This document shows, piece by piece, positions 1-8,056 of a DNA stretch of 17,740 bases (positions are counted from its first letter, which is position 1; each line of letters opens with the position of its first letter). The notes under the pieces are model-generated. The model did not search any database, was not told the DNA's origin, and worked only from the letters and a program-made list of their open reading frames with translations. This DNA comes from JAICSD01 sp035637115 (GTDB lineage Bacteria > Acidobacteriota > Vicinamibacteria > Vicinamibacterales > 2-12-FULL-66-21). The stretch lies in NCBI GenBank assembly GCA_035637115.1, contig DASPXV010000166.1, positions 1 through 17,740 of the forward strand, in the 5' to 3' direction. The translations under genes were made by a program, and so were the position numbers.

Positions 1-145
1 AGAGGCGTTCGACCGCGCCGTCGACGAAGTGGCCGCGGCGGCCCGCCGCCTGGTGGATTCGCTGGTGACGACGGCGCCGGTGCGCGATCGGGAGATAGAG
101 GCCGCCAAGGCCAAGGCGCGCGCCGCCGAGCGTTACGCGCGCTGA
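1..145 (+). CDS. DUF2277 family protein, C-terminal part only
   Basis: This is the 3' end of a gene that begins before the window. The open frame from base 2 to the TGA at 143-145 gives about 47 residues. They start EAFDRAVDEVAAAARRLVDS and go on through TTAPVRDREIEAAKAKARAA to a final ERYAR. I recognise this as the end of the small conserved DUF2277 family, which is usually about 85-90 residues long. The pattern AF-RAV-EVA---RRLLDSL, then T-APPR-REVEA-KA-ARAA, is typical of it. The biochemical role of the family is not known to me. The gene is convergent with the HTH/RDD gene and the two coding regions overlap by 13 bases, so they cannot have a normal terminator between them. The family call is from memory of its consensus and I hold it fairly firmly. 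Confidence 0.8.
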   Translation, partial: EAFDRAVDEVAAAARRLVDSLVTTAPVRDREIEAAKAKARAAERYAR

Positions 146-861
146 GTGCGCCAGGCGACGACGCGCGAGCGGGCGAGCGAGGCGCCACAGCGGCGAATCG
201 TCCTGACGTCTTCCGTGGACGCGCGCAGCGCTCTTGCCACGATCGACCCGGGCGTCAACGCCGATCCGCTCTTCGCACCCGGGTCGACGCCAAGCGCGCG
301 CTCGCCCGGTGTGGTCCCGCCAATACCGCCAAAGCAGACGAAGTACGCGACTGCGAGCAGCACACCCATGACGCCGAACGCGGCCGCGGTGCCGTTGAAT
401 GCCGAAATGCGCACCGCGAGCGCGGCGGCAGCCGAAAGCACAACCGCCAGGAGCAGCGTGACAATCACCGACGCGTCCACGACCGCTGCCGCAAGCCGCC
501 GCCACACGGGAACTGTGTCGCTCGTCGGGGCGACGGGTTGGCCCGAGGGAATTGGTCGAACTTCCGGTGTGGACACTCGCAGGCCGCGAGCCCGCGCCAG
601 GCCGGCGATCGGATCTTGGGGCGCAGGCAGCAGCGCGCCGCAGGCGGCAAGGATCTCCGCGGCGTCGCAGCCGCACGCGATGGCGACAGATCTCACGGCG
701 GCCCGCGCGTAGATTCCCGGCGGCAGCTCGTCGAACCGGCCGTCCTCGATGGCGCGCAGGTGCTCTTTGCGGACCCCGACCCGCTTCGCGAGTTCCGGAA
801 GCGCTTCGTGGCGCGCTTCGCGCGCGAGTCTCAGCCGTTCTGAAACGAGCGATTCAGCCAC
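133..861 (-). CDS. RodZ-like helix-turn-helix plus RDD-type membrane domain protein
   Basis: This 242-residue protein joins two parts. Residues 1-75 look like the N-terminal XRE/RodZ-type helix-turn-helix: SERLRLAREAR near the start, LAKRVGVRKEHLRAIEDGRF at 24-43, then LPPGIYARAAVRSVA, which matches the PG-YVRGFLRSYA stretch of RodZ-like HTH domains. After a proline-rich linker (about 80-117) comes an RDD-like membrane domain. It has WRRLAAAVVD at 120-129 (the R and D of RDD), membrane segments at about 124-150 and 158-180, and GTTPGERALGV at 182-192 in place of the usual G-TPGKRLLGL. The start is GTG at 859-861, with AAGG seven bases upstream. It stands on the same strand as the BNR gene, 117 bases downstream of it, and its end overlaps the DUF2277 gene. 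A membrane-anchored regulator or a cell-shape/envelope protein are both possible; I infer no specific function. Confidence 0.75.
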   Translation of the reverse strand: MAESLVSERLRLAREARHEALPELAKRVGVRKEHLRAIEDGRFDELPPGIYARAAVRSVAIACGCDAAEILAACGALLPAPQDPIAGLARARGLRVSTPEVRPIPSGQPVAPTSDTVPVWRRLAAAVVDASVIVTLLLAVVLSAAAALAVRISAFNGTAAAFGVMGVLLAVAYFVCFGGIGGTTPGERALGVDPGAKSGSALTPGSIVARALRASTEDVRTIRRCGASLARSRVVAWRTQRA

Positions 862-929
862 TCGCTGACCTTATCGGTAGCCCGGTGCCCGCCGTTCACT
901 CAGCAGTTTCCGAATTCGCCTATGCCTGC

Positions 930-947
930 GGCGCGGGCACGCGCGCC
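930..947 (-). terminator. Weak GC hairpin downstream of the BNR protein gene
   Basis: GGCGCG (930-935) and CGCGCC (942-947) form a 6-bp stem with a 6-base loop. It lies about 30 bases past the stop of the BNR protein gene and before the HTH/RDD gene on the same strand. There is no T-run, so its role as a terminator is only a suggestion. Confidence 0.25.
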
Positions 948-978
948 TGTGCCGCCAGGAGCGCGGCGCATCACCACG

Positions 979-3687
979 TCAGAACGACGCGCGCGGATCC
1001 TTTTTCACCGTCAGCGGCTGCGTGAAGGTGCGGCCGCCGGCGGTGAGCTTCACCGTGTAATTGCCAGGCGGCACGATTGGCGCGGCGGCGCCGCGCCCGC
1101 GTCCTCCGCCGGCCGGCGGCGGCCCGCGAAAATCCCACAGCCATCGATGCATGCCCGCCGTCGCGGGCAGCGGCGAACCGGACGGCGCCCATACGGTCTG
1201 CACGTTCAGCGTGTTCGGATCGCGTGGCTGCGGACGATCGTCGCTCGCGAACCTGCGCACGACTGTCCCCGAAGCGTCGGAAATTTCGATCACCACCGGA
1301 CCGCTCGGCGCGCCCTTCAAGTAGTAGTCCACGATTGCGCCCCACCGCGCGTTCTCCGCCGCCGGTTCGTCCTTCGGCAGCGGCGTTCCCTGCTCGCTCG
1401 GCTCGGGCACGAGGACCGCGTCCGCGGGTTTGAAGAGGAACGCATCAGCCGCTACCGACGCGGCATCGATCTGGCGCAGCGGCGTGATGTTGTCGAGAAT
1501 CCAGAATCCGCGGCCGTGCGTCGCCACGATCAGGTCGTCATCTTTGATCACGAGATCGCGCATCGACGACGGCGGAAGGTTCAACTGCAGCGGCTGCCAG
1601 CGATCGCCCGCATCGAACGAGACGAAGACCCCACGCTCGGTGCCGCAGAACAGCAGTCCCGGCTTGACGGGATCTTCCTTCACCGTCTGCACGTACACGC
1701 CGGCGAGCAGACCGTTCGTGATGGCCTGCCACGTCTTTCCCGCGTCGCGCGTGCGATAGACGTGCGGCTCGTAATCTTCGAGCTGGTGGCGCTCCGCTGC
1801 CGCATATGCCGTGTTCGGATCCGTGTGCGACGCCTCGATCATAACGACCTTCGTCCACGGCGTGAGATCACGCGGGGTCACGTCGTGCCACGTCTGACCG
1901 TCATCCTGCGTGAGCTGGATCAACCCGTCGTCCGTGCCGGTCCAGATCACGGGCGCGCGCACCGGTGAAGGCGCGAGCGTATAGACGACTCCGCGGCGCT
2001 TGTACGCCGGGGCATCCGCCGCGGCCGTGGGATCGAGGTTCGGAGGAATGCCGGGATCTTCGCGCGTCAAATCCGGACTGATCTTCGTCCACTTCAGGCC
2101 GCCGTCGGTGGTCTTGTACACGAACTGGTTGGCGAAGTAGAGCGCCTTTGGATCCGCCTGGGAGAACACCAGCGGTTGCGTCCACGCGTGCCGATACGTG
2201 ACGCCGGGTTCGGGTACCTCGGGCGTGACGTTCTTCGTTTCACCGGTGTTGACGTTGCACTTCTCTACCGTGCCGCCGAACAGGATTTCGGGATGCAGCG
2301 GATCGGGCGCTGTGTATCCGCTTTCTCCGCCCGCGCACAGCCCGGTCCAGTGGTGCATCGAGAGCACCGAGAGCCAGGTGCGGCTCGGCGTGCCGACCGC
2401 GCCGCTGTCCTGCTGCGCGCCGGTGAGCCAGTACGGGAACCTGTAGTCCGCCGCCACGTGATACAGCTGCGCCGTCGGCTGGTTGTACCAGGAGCTCCAG
2501 GTCTTCGCGCCGTCAACCGACACGATCGTTCCCTGGTCGCCGCCAATCACCATGCGACCTGGATCGTCCGGCGCGATCCACATCTGGTGATAGTCGTCGC
2601 CGCCGGGCGACGCCTTGATCGGCGCGCCCCACGTGCGGCCGGCGTCTGTGGACTTGTAGACGCCGGTGTTCGGGACGTAGACGATGTCGGCGTTGCGCGG
2701 ATCGACGGCGACTTTCGTGAAGTACCAGCCGCGCTGCCAGATGCGCTGATCGCCTGACGTCTTCGTAAAGGTCGCGCCGGCGTCGTCCGATCGGAAGAGC
2801 CCGCCTTCCTTCGCGTCCGCGATGACATAGATGCGCCGCGGGTTCGACGGCGCAACCGCGATTCCCATGCGGCCGAGACCTTCCGTCGGCAGGCCGTTCG
2901 TCAGCTGGTTCCACGTGTTGCCGCCGTCGGTGGACTTGTACAAGCCGCTGCCGGGCCCGTTCGCGGGAGCGTAAATGAACCATGGAGGACGCCGCACGGC
3001 CCACATGGCGGCGTAGACGACTTGCGGGTTCGCGCTGTCGAACGCGAGATCGATCGCGCCGACGTTCTCGTCCTTGAACAGGACCTTCTGCCAGGTCGCG
3101 CCGCCGTCGCGGGAGCGATACACGCCGCGGTCGGGGTGCGGCCCGTAGACATGCCCGAGCGCGGCGACGTAGACGATGTTGGGATCGCGCGGGTGGACGA
3201 TGATCCTGCCGATCTGCCGCGTGGATTCGAGTCCCATGCGACGCCACGTCTTGCCCTGGTCGGTGGACTTGTAGACGCCGTCGCCGAACGCGATCGAGTC
3301 GCGCAAGTCCGCCTCGCCGGTGCCGACGTAGATCACGTCGGGGTTCGACGGTGCCACACCGATCGCGCCGATCGAGGCCACGCCGGTGCCGTCGAAGATT
3401 GGCGTCCACGTGCGGCCGATGTTCGTCGTCTTCCAGAGGCCACCGCCAACCGATCCGAAATAGAACGTGTTCGGCTGTCCGACCGCTCCCGAGACGGCGT
3501 TGACGCGCCCCGCCCTGAAAGGTCCGACATGGCGCCACTTGAGATCCGAGAACAGCGCTGCTTCCGTGGCGGCTGGCTGGCTGGCAAGGCCTGTCACGTA
3601 CGCACTCATGCAGAGGCAAAGCACGCCGAGTAAATACATTTGTCCTTTGAGGGCTCTGCGCCCTCCGCGTGAGTACGCACGTGACAC
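979..3687 (-). CDS. Exported BNR/Asp-box beta-propeller protein of the VPS10/sortilin-like 'glycosyl hydrolase' group
   Basis: The product is 902 residues from GTG at 3685-3687. An internal ATG at 3637-3639, with AAAGGA ahead of it, would give 886. The N-terminus has basic residues (SRGGRRALK) and then a hydrophobic stretch (about 17-35), so export is likely. The body is a series of about ten Asp boxes of the S-T-D-G--TW type: near 86-94 (WKTTNIGRTW), 149 (YKSTDQGKTW), 190-199 (YRSRDGGATW), 250-259 (YKSTDGGNTW), 298-307, 344-353, 390-397, 524-533, 590-600 and 644-653, plus VSFDAGDRW at about 689-697. LIVATHGRGFWILDNI at about 719-734 is a hallmark of this group. Such propellers resemble sialidase and sortilin folds. 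The automatic name 'glycosyl hydrolase' is not backed by a catalytic site I can see, so protein or glycan binding is equally likely. The gene begins one base after the stop of the S9 peptidase gene, whose last codons carry the AGGAG, so the two are probably translationally coupled. The C-terminus stops right after PLTVKKDPR, where relatives I remember continue for over 100 residues. Confidence 0.85.
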   Translation of the reverse strand: MSRAYSRGGRRALKGQMYLLGVLCLCMSAYVTGLASQPAATEAALFSDLKWRHVGPFRAGRVNAVSGAVGQPNTFYFGSVGGGLWKTTNIGRTWTPIFDGTGVASIGAIGVAPSNPDVIYVGTGEADLRDSIAFGDGVYKSTDQGKTWRRMGLESTRQIGRIIVHPRDPNIVYVAALGHVYGPHPDRGVYRSRDGGATWQKVLFKDENVGAIDLAFDSANPQVVYAAMWAVRRPPWFIYAPANGPGSGLYKSTDGGNTWNQLTNGLPTEGLGRMGIAVAPSNPRRIYVIADAKEGGLFRSDDAGATFTKTSGDQRIWQRGWYFTKVAVDPRNADIVYVPNTGVYKSTDAGRTWGAPIKASPGGDDYHQMWIAPDDPGRMVIGGDQGTIVSVDGAKTWSSWYNQPTAQLYHVAADYRFPYWLTGAQQDSGAVGTPSRTWLSVLSMHHWTGLCAGGESGYTAPDPLHPEILFGGTVEKCNVNTGETKNVTPEVPEPGVTYRHAWTQPLVFSQADPKALYFANQFVYKTTDGGLKWTKISPDLTREDPGIPPNLDPTAAADAPAYKRRGVVYTLAPSPVRAPVIWTGTDDGLIQLTQDDGQTWHDVTPRDLTPWTKVVMIEASHTDPNTAYAAAERHQLEDYEPHVYRTRDAGKTWQAITNGLLAGVYVQTVKEDPVKPGLLFCGTERGVFVSFDAGDRWQPLQLNLPPSSMRDLVIKDDDLIVATHGRGFWILDNITPLRQIDAASVAADAFLFKPADAVLVPEPSEQGTPLPKDEPAAENARWGAIVDYYLKGAPSGPVVIEISDASGTVVRRFASDDRPQPRDPNTLNVQTVWAPSGSPLPATAGMHRWLWDFRGPPPAGGGRGRGAAAPIVPPGNYTVKLTAGGRTFTQPLTVKKDPRASF
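3592..3686 (-). repeat. Imperfect 25-bp inverted repeat across the 5' end of the BNR protein gene
   Basis: The plus strand at 3592-3616 reads TGTCACGTACGCACTCATGC and then AGAGG. The reverse complement of 3662-3686 reads TGTCACGTGCGTACTCACGC and then GGAGG. Twenty-one of 25 positions agree and all four differences are transitions. In the minus-strand mRNA three of them become G-U pairs, leaving one A-C mismatch in a 25-bp stem. The 45-base loop holds the alternative ATG (3639) and its AAAGGA. The 5' arm begins inside the GTG start codon. It could be a translation-control hairpin or the trace of a mobile repeat. Confidence 0.7.
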
Positions 3688-3688
3688 G

Positions 3689-5692
3689 TTATTTCTCCTG
3701 TTGTGAAGTGCTTGAAGTCGATTCCCCGAAGATGTACTTGTCGAACCACTCGAGGTTGTGCTGCATGACGGCGCGGCTCGACTTCGGTTTCGAGGGTCCG
3801 TGGCCGACGCCTTCGAAGCCTTTGTAGATGATCAGCTTCGACGGCACGCCGACGTCCTGGAGGCCGCGATAGAGCTCGAACGCGTTCGGCGGCGGTACGC
3901 GCTGGTCCGTCGAGCCGTGCTGGATCAGCGTCGGCGCTTTCGCGTTCTTGATATACGTGATCGGCGACGTCTTCGCGTAGATCTCGGGGTCGTCCCACGG
4001 CGTCGCCTTCAGGTAATGCCGCGTGAACTGCGTGATATCGGTGTTCACGTAGTACGTCATCCAGTCGGAGATGCCCGCGCCAACCGACACGGCCTTGAAG
4101 CGCGCGCTGTCATGCGTCGTCAGGTAGGCGGAAATGTATCCTCCCTGGCTCCATCCCATGGTGCCGACGCGATCCGGATCGGCGAGTCCTTCCTTGATCA
4201 AATAGTCGATGCCGGAGAGCACGTCCCACGCGTCGCCGACCCCAAGGTTGCGGACGTTCAGCGATCGAAACGCCTCGCCGTAGCCGGCACTGCCGCGATA
4301 GTTCGGCTCGAGCACCAGCGCGCCTTTCGCGGTCCAGATGTCGATCGGATAGATCGACGTGCTGGAGAAGGCCTGGGGGCGCGAGGTGCCCGTCGGTCCA
4401 CCGTGGATCACGACGAGCAGCGGATACTTCTTCCCTGGCTGGAAACCGACGGGCTTGTGGAGAACGCCTTCGATCGCCGCGCCGTCCTGGCTCTTCCAGG
4501 AGACGAGCTCGATCGCCCCTTTCGACCAGCTCGTGGTCTGGGCCGTCATGTCGGTCAGCTTCCGCGCCTTCATCGCCGATGCAACAGGCGCCACGTAGAT
4601 CTCCGCCAGCGTGGATGCATCAGACCCTGAGAAGGCGACCCATTGGCCGTCCGGCGTCAGGCTGAAGCCGGAGCCGATCGACTGCTCCGAGGGGGCGAAC
4701 TTTCTGATCGCCTTCGTCGCGGGATCCACGCTGAAGAGGAACGACCACGTCCGCTGCGATGCGCTGAAAAAGAGGCCGCCGCGATTCCAGTCCACGATCG
4801 ACGGATTCTCGTCGAATGCCGTCGTGATGTAGTCGATGCGACCGCCCACCGCGGGAATCACGCCGATGCCGCTATTCAGGAACGAGAACTCCTTCTTCAT
4901 TGCGGACCCGAAGGCAATGCGCGTCCCATCCGGCGACCAGACGGGACCGGCGTCGGCGCCGTCCTGTTCGACGAGCTTTCGCACGGTGCCGTCCGCTACT
5001 GTGACGACGGAGATGTCTGCAGTGGCGCCGCTGGTGTTCGCGGAATTGACGCGGTGATCAAAAGCGATTTGCCTGCTGTCAGGTGACCAGTTGAACGATC
5101 CGACCGTGAACGCGCCGCTGGTGAGCCGCTTCACCTTCTTCGTCGAGAGGTCGAATACCCAGAGGTGCGACATCCGGTAGCCTTCGCCAAAGACGTCGAA
5201 TTCGCCGAACTTCTTTTCGCGTTCTTTGTCGGCGTCCGTTTTCGGCTCTGTCGATGTGAAGGCGATCGACTTTCCATCGGGTGCCCACGCGAAGCTGCCG
5301 ATCCCTTCCTCGACGGAGGTCAGCTTGTGCGCTTCGCCGCCGCGGGGATCGATGAGGTACACCTGCCGCTTGTCGTCGCGATCCGTGGCAAAGGCCAGCT
5401 TCGTGCCGTCGGGCGACCAGGCGGGCGACGAGCTCGATTTCTTCGCGTTGCTCGTCAGCTGCCGCAGTTCGCCGGACTTCACGTCCGCGAGCCAGATTTC
5501 GGTGTGGTAATTATTTTCGTCCCAGTTCGCTTCTCTGACGGTGTAGGCCACCCACTGCCCGTTCGGCGAGATGGCCGGCGAACCGGCACGCTTCAGTCCA
5601 ATCAGTTGATCGATGGTCGGGACCTGGGGTTGCGCGAACACGCCAGTGGCTGTGAAGAGCAGCGCCGCAAAGACGAGTCGTGCGCGAAACAT
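3689..5692 (-). CDS. Exported S9 family (prolyl oligopeptidase / acylaminoacyl peptidase type) serine peptidase
   Basis: This 667-residue serine peptidase probably releases di- or oligopeptides outside the cytoplasm. I start it at ATG 5690-5692 because AAGGAG lies four bases ahead; a TTG at 5705-5707 would add five residues. A signal peptide (MFRARLVFAALLFTATGVFA, likely cleavage after FA) comes first. Residues 25 to about 385 form a WD40-like/TolB-like propeller with repeated W-PDG blocks (SPAWSPDGTKLAF, FAWAPDGKSIAF, PVWSPDGTRIAFGS). The alpha/beta-hydrolase domain covers about 395-660: HGGPTG (oxyanion region), EPNYRGSAGYG, the nucleophile elbow GWSQGGY with Ser515, HGSTDQRVPP with Asp596, and GVGHGP with His631. 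All three catalytic residues are present and the length is normal for the family. It is followed after one base by the BNR protein gene and is divergent from the second S9 gene. The tail ends in a Ser/Thr-rich stretch and QQEK. Confidence 0.93.
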   Translation of the reverse strand: MFRARLVFAALLFTATGVFAQPQVPTIDQLIGLKRAGSPAISPNGQWVAYTVREANWDENNYHTEIWLADVKSGELRQLTSNAKKSSSSPAWSPDGTKLAFATDRDDKRQVYLIDPRGGEAHKLTSVEEGIGSFAWAPDGKSIAFTSTEPKTDADKEREKKFGEFDVFGEGYRMSHLWVFDLSTKKVKRLTSGAFTVGSFNWSPDSRQIAFDHRVNSANTSGATADISVVTVADGTVRKLVEQDGADAGPVWSPDGTRIAFGSAMKKEFSFLNSGIGVIPAVGGRIDYITTAFDENPSIVDWNRGGLFFSASQRTWSFLFSVDPATKAIRKFAPSEQSIGSGFSLTPDGQWVAFSGSDASTLAEIYVAPVASAMKARKLTDMTAQTTSWSKGAIELVSWKSQDGAAIEGVLHKPVGFQPGKKYPLLVVIHGGPTGTSRPQAFSSTSIYPIDIWTAKGALVLEPNYRGSAGYGEAFRSLNVRNLGVGDAWDVLSGIDYLIKEGLADPDRVGTMGWSQGGYISAYLTTHDSARFKAVSVGAGISDWMTYYVNTDITQFTRHYLKATPWDDPEIYAKTSPITYIKNAKAPTLIQHGSTDQRVPPPNAFELYRGLQDVGVPSKLIIYKGFEGVGHGPSKPKSSRAVMQHNLEWFDKYIFGESTSSTSQQEK

Positions 5693-5709
5693 GGGGCTCC
5701 TTACCAAAG

Positions 5710-5752
5710 CTTTGTGACGCTAGTTAAGCACAGAGGCGCAAAGGTCACAAAG
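5710..5752. promoter_or_regulatory. Inverted repeat in the divergent promoter region of the two S9 peptidase genes
   Basis: The 105 bases between the two divergent S9 genes contain CTTTGTGAC (5710-5718) and its exact reverse complement GTCACAAAG (5744-5752), 25 bases apart. The region must hold promoters for both genes, so this could be a shared operator. The right arm also belongs to a repeat-like stretch (5729-5756), so chance or repeat origin is a real alternative. I could not name convincing -35/-10 boxes. Confidence 0.35.
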
Positions 5753-5756
5753 ACGC
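5729..5756 (+). repeat. Degenerate dispersed repeat (CACAGAGGCGCAAAGG type)
   Basis: CACAGAGGCGCAAAGG followed by TCACAAAGACGC resembles a purine-biased element at 17685-17708 (CACGAAGGCACGAAGA, then CACAAAGG). It also resembles, less closely, the minus-strand stretch ending near 3655 (CACGCGGAGGGCGCAGAG, then CCTCAAAGGAC). From memory, sequences of this type are scattered between genes in many environmental bacterial genomes. Confidence 0.5.
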
Positions 5757-5797
5757 AACCTGGAAATGACATACTTCGCATCGGAGGATTCGTCGGC

Positions 5798-8017
5798 ATG
5801 AGAAAGCTTGTCTTCTTTATAGCGGCCGCCGCGTTGTGTGCCGGGGGCGCGATACCGGTAGTCGCGCAGCGGAGCGCCATGACCGCTGCGGACTACGCGC
5901 GCGCCGAGAAATTCATGGCCTACAACGTCACGCCGCTCGTCTATCGCTCCGGGGTCCGCGGCAACTGGCTGCCGGACGATCGCATGTGGTACCGCGTGAC
6001 GACGGAGAGTGGGAGCGAGGCGGTGCTGGTGGATCCGGTGAAAGGGACGAAGAGCGCGTGCGACCTGCCGCAATGCGCCGCCACAGAGGGCGAGCGTGGG
6101 GGCCGCGCGGCACAGACCGCGGGTGGCGGCCGCGGCGGAACGCGGATCGACGTTCCGTCGCCGGACGGCAAGCGCACCGCCTACATAAAAGACTGGAACC
6201 TCTGGGTGCGCGACCTCGCCACGGGCAAGGAGAAGCAGCTCACTACCGATGGCGTGCAGGACTTCGGCTACGCGACCGACAACGCCGGCTGGGCGAAGAG
6301 CGACCGTGCCATCCTGCTCTGGTCGCCCGACTCGAAGACGATCGCGACCTTCCAGCAGGACCAGCGCAACGTCGGCGACCTCTATCTCGTCACCACGCAG
6401 GTCGGCCACCCGAAGCTCGAGGCGTGGAAGTCTCCGCTCCCCGGCGACGAGAACGTCGCGCTCATCCATCGCGTGATCATCGACGTCGATACTGCCAAGG
6501 TGACGCGCCTGCTCACAGGACCGGATCAGCATCGCTCGACACTGTGCGACAACGTCGCGTGCCGTGGCGGCGAATGGGCGGACGTCTACTGGGCGCCCGA
6601 CTCCAGGACGATCGCCTACGTCGCGACGTCGCGCGATCACCGTCAGGAGAACCTCCGGATCGCCGAGGTCGCGACCGGCGAAGTCCGCGAGATCCTCGAT
6701 GAAAAGGTCTCGACCTACTTCGAGTCCGGAAACGGTGCCGTCAACTGGCGCTACCTTCCGGCCTCGAACGAAATCATCTGGTTCTCCGAACGCGAGAACT
6801 GGGGGCAGCTGTATCTGTACGATCTGAAGACCGGAAAGCTGAAGAACGCGATCACGTCCGGCGAGGGCAACGTGACGCAAGTGCTGCGCGTCGACGCGAA
6901 AGCGCGCGTCATTCACTTCCTCGGCGTCGGCAAGGAAAAGGGTCGCGATCCGTACTTCGTGCACCTGTACCGCGTCGGCTTCGACGGCAAGGGGCTGCAG
7001 CTCCTCACGCCTGAAGACGCGACGCACGACGTCTCGCTCTCACCGTCCGGCAAGTACTTCACCGACAGCTACTCGAAACCTGATGTCCCGCCGGTCGCCG
7101 TGCTTGGCGACGCGACAACCGGTAAACAGATCCTAGAGCTCGAAAAGACCGACATCTCGAAGTTGCAGGCAACGGGCTGGCAGCCGCCGACGCCGATTGT
7201 CGTCAAGGGACGCGATGGGCAGACGGATCTTTACGGGCTGATGTTCAAGCCGGCGACCCTCGATCCCGCGAAGAAGTACCCGATCATCAATCACATTTAT
7301 CCCGGCCCGCAGAGCGGCAGCGTCGGCGGACGCAACTTCAACGCGGCACGCGGCGACAACCAGTCGCTCGCCGAGCTCGGCTTCATCATCGTCGAAATCG
7401 ACGGAATGGGAACGCCGTGGCGCTCGAAGAAGTTCCACGATGCGTACTACGGCAATCTCGGCGACAACACGCTGCCCGACCAGGTCACTGCGATGAAGCA
7501 GCTCGCGCAGAAGTACCCATACATCGATCTCGAGCGCGCCGGTATCTGGGGACATTCGGGCGGCGGATATGCGACGGCCGCCGCGATGTTCAAGTACCCG
7601 GATTTCTTCAAGGTTGGCATCTCGGAATCCGGCAACCACGATAACCGCGTCTACGAAGACGATTGGGCCGAGAAGTGGATGCCGCTGCTGACCGATCAGA
7701 CGAAGGCGGTCTACGAGGATCAGGCCAACCAGACGCATGCGAAGAACCTGAAAGGACACCTGCTGCTCGCGCACGGCACGCTCGACAACAACGTGCCGCC
7801 AAACAACACGCTGCTCGTGGTGGATGCCCTGATCAAAGCCAACAAGGATTTCGATCTGCTGCTGCTGCCGAACCAGCGTCACGGGTTCGGTGACGCGTCC
7901 AACTACATGACGCGCCGGCGGTGGGACTATTTTGTGAAGCATCTACTCAACATGGATCCTCCAAAGGAGTACGAACTGAAGCCACCGACCGGCGGACGGC
8001 GCGGCAGCGCGCAGTAG
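5798..8017 (+). CDS. Exported S9B family peptidase, dipeptidyl peptidase IV type
   Basis: This 739-residue serine peptidase should remove N-terminal dipeptides, often after proline, in the periplasm or outside. The start is ATG 5798-5800 with GGAGG ten bases upstream. It is followed by a signal peptide (MRKLVFFIAAAALCAGGAIP, cleavage probably after VVAQ). The frame is open back to 5165, but that part is antisense to the other S9 gene. Residues about 85-118 are a Gly/Arg-rich low-complexity stretch. Residues 119 to about 470 form the DPP IV N-terminal propeller (VPSPDGKRTAYIKDWNLWVR, LLWSPDSKTIATFQQDQR). The hydrolase domain follows: YPGPQSGSVGG near 501-511, GIWGHSGGGY with Ser587, HGTLDNNVPP with Asp663, and PNQRHGFGD with His695. 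The complete triad and normal length suggest an active enzyme. The gene is divergent from the other S9 peptidase, and a di-haem oxidoreductase remnant lies just behind it. Confidence 0.93.
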   Translation: MRKLVFFIAAAALCAGGAIPVVAQRSAMTAADYARAEKFMAYNVTPLVYRSGVRGNWLPDDRMWYRVTTESGSEAVLVDPVKGTKSACDLPQCAATEGERGGRAAQTAGGGRGGTRIDVPSPDGKRTAYIKDWNLWVRDLATGKEKQLTTDGVQDFGYATDNAGWAKSDRAILLWSPDSKTIATFQQDQRNVGDLYLVTTQVGHPKLEAWKSPLPGDENVALIHRVIIDVDTAKVTRLLTGPDQHRSTLCDNVACRGGEWADVYWAPDSRTIAYVATSRDHRQENLRIAEVATGEVREILDEKVSTYFESGNGAVNWRYLPASNEIIWFSERENWGQLYLYDLKTGKLKNAITSGEGNVTQVLRVDAKARVIHFLGVGKEKGRDPYFVHLYRVGFDGKGLQLLTPEDATHDVSLSPSGKYFTDSYSKPDVPPVAVLGDATTGKQILELEKTDISKLQATGWQPPTPIVVKGRDGQTDLYGLMFKPATLDPAKKYPIINHIYPGPQSGSVGGRNFNAARGDNQSLAELGFIIVEIDGMGTPWRSKKFHDAYYGNLGDNTLPDQVTAMKQLAQKYPYIDLERAGIWGHSGGGYATAAAMFKYPDFFKVGISESGNHDNRVYEDDWAEKWMPLLTDQTKAVYEDQANQTHAKNLKGHLLLAHGTLDNNVPPNNTLLVVDALIKANKDFDLLLLPNQRHGFGDASNYMTRRRWDYFVKHLLNMDPPKEYELKPPTGGRRGSAQ

Positions 8018-8056
8018 TACAGGAACTCCGTTCACAGACGAAATTGTCGCTTGTAG

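Noticed and set aside
922..1968. Plus-strand open frames opposite the BNR protein gene
   Set aside because: They are Arg-rich, without motifs, and lie antisense to a gene with about ten Asp boxes.
5165..5797. Upstream extension of the DPP IV-type reading frame
   Set aside because: The frame happens to stay open, but this part lies antisense to the other S9 gene. The signal peptide and GGAGG mark the ATG at 5798 as the start.
5720..7027. Minus-strand open frame of 435 codons opposite the DPP IV-type gene
   Set aside because: It is antisense to a gene with an intact catalytic triad, and the product is a low-complexity Arg/Val/Asp sequence.
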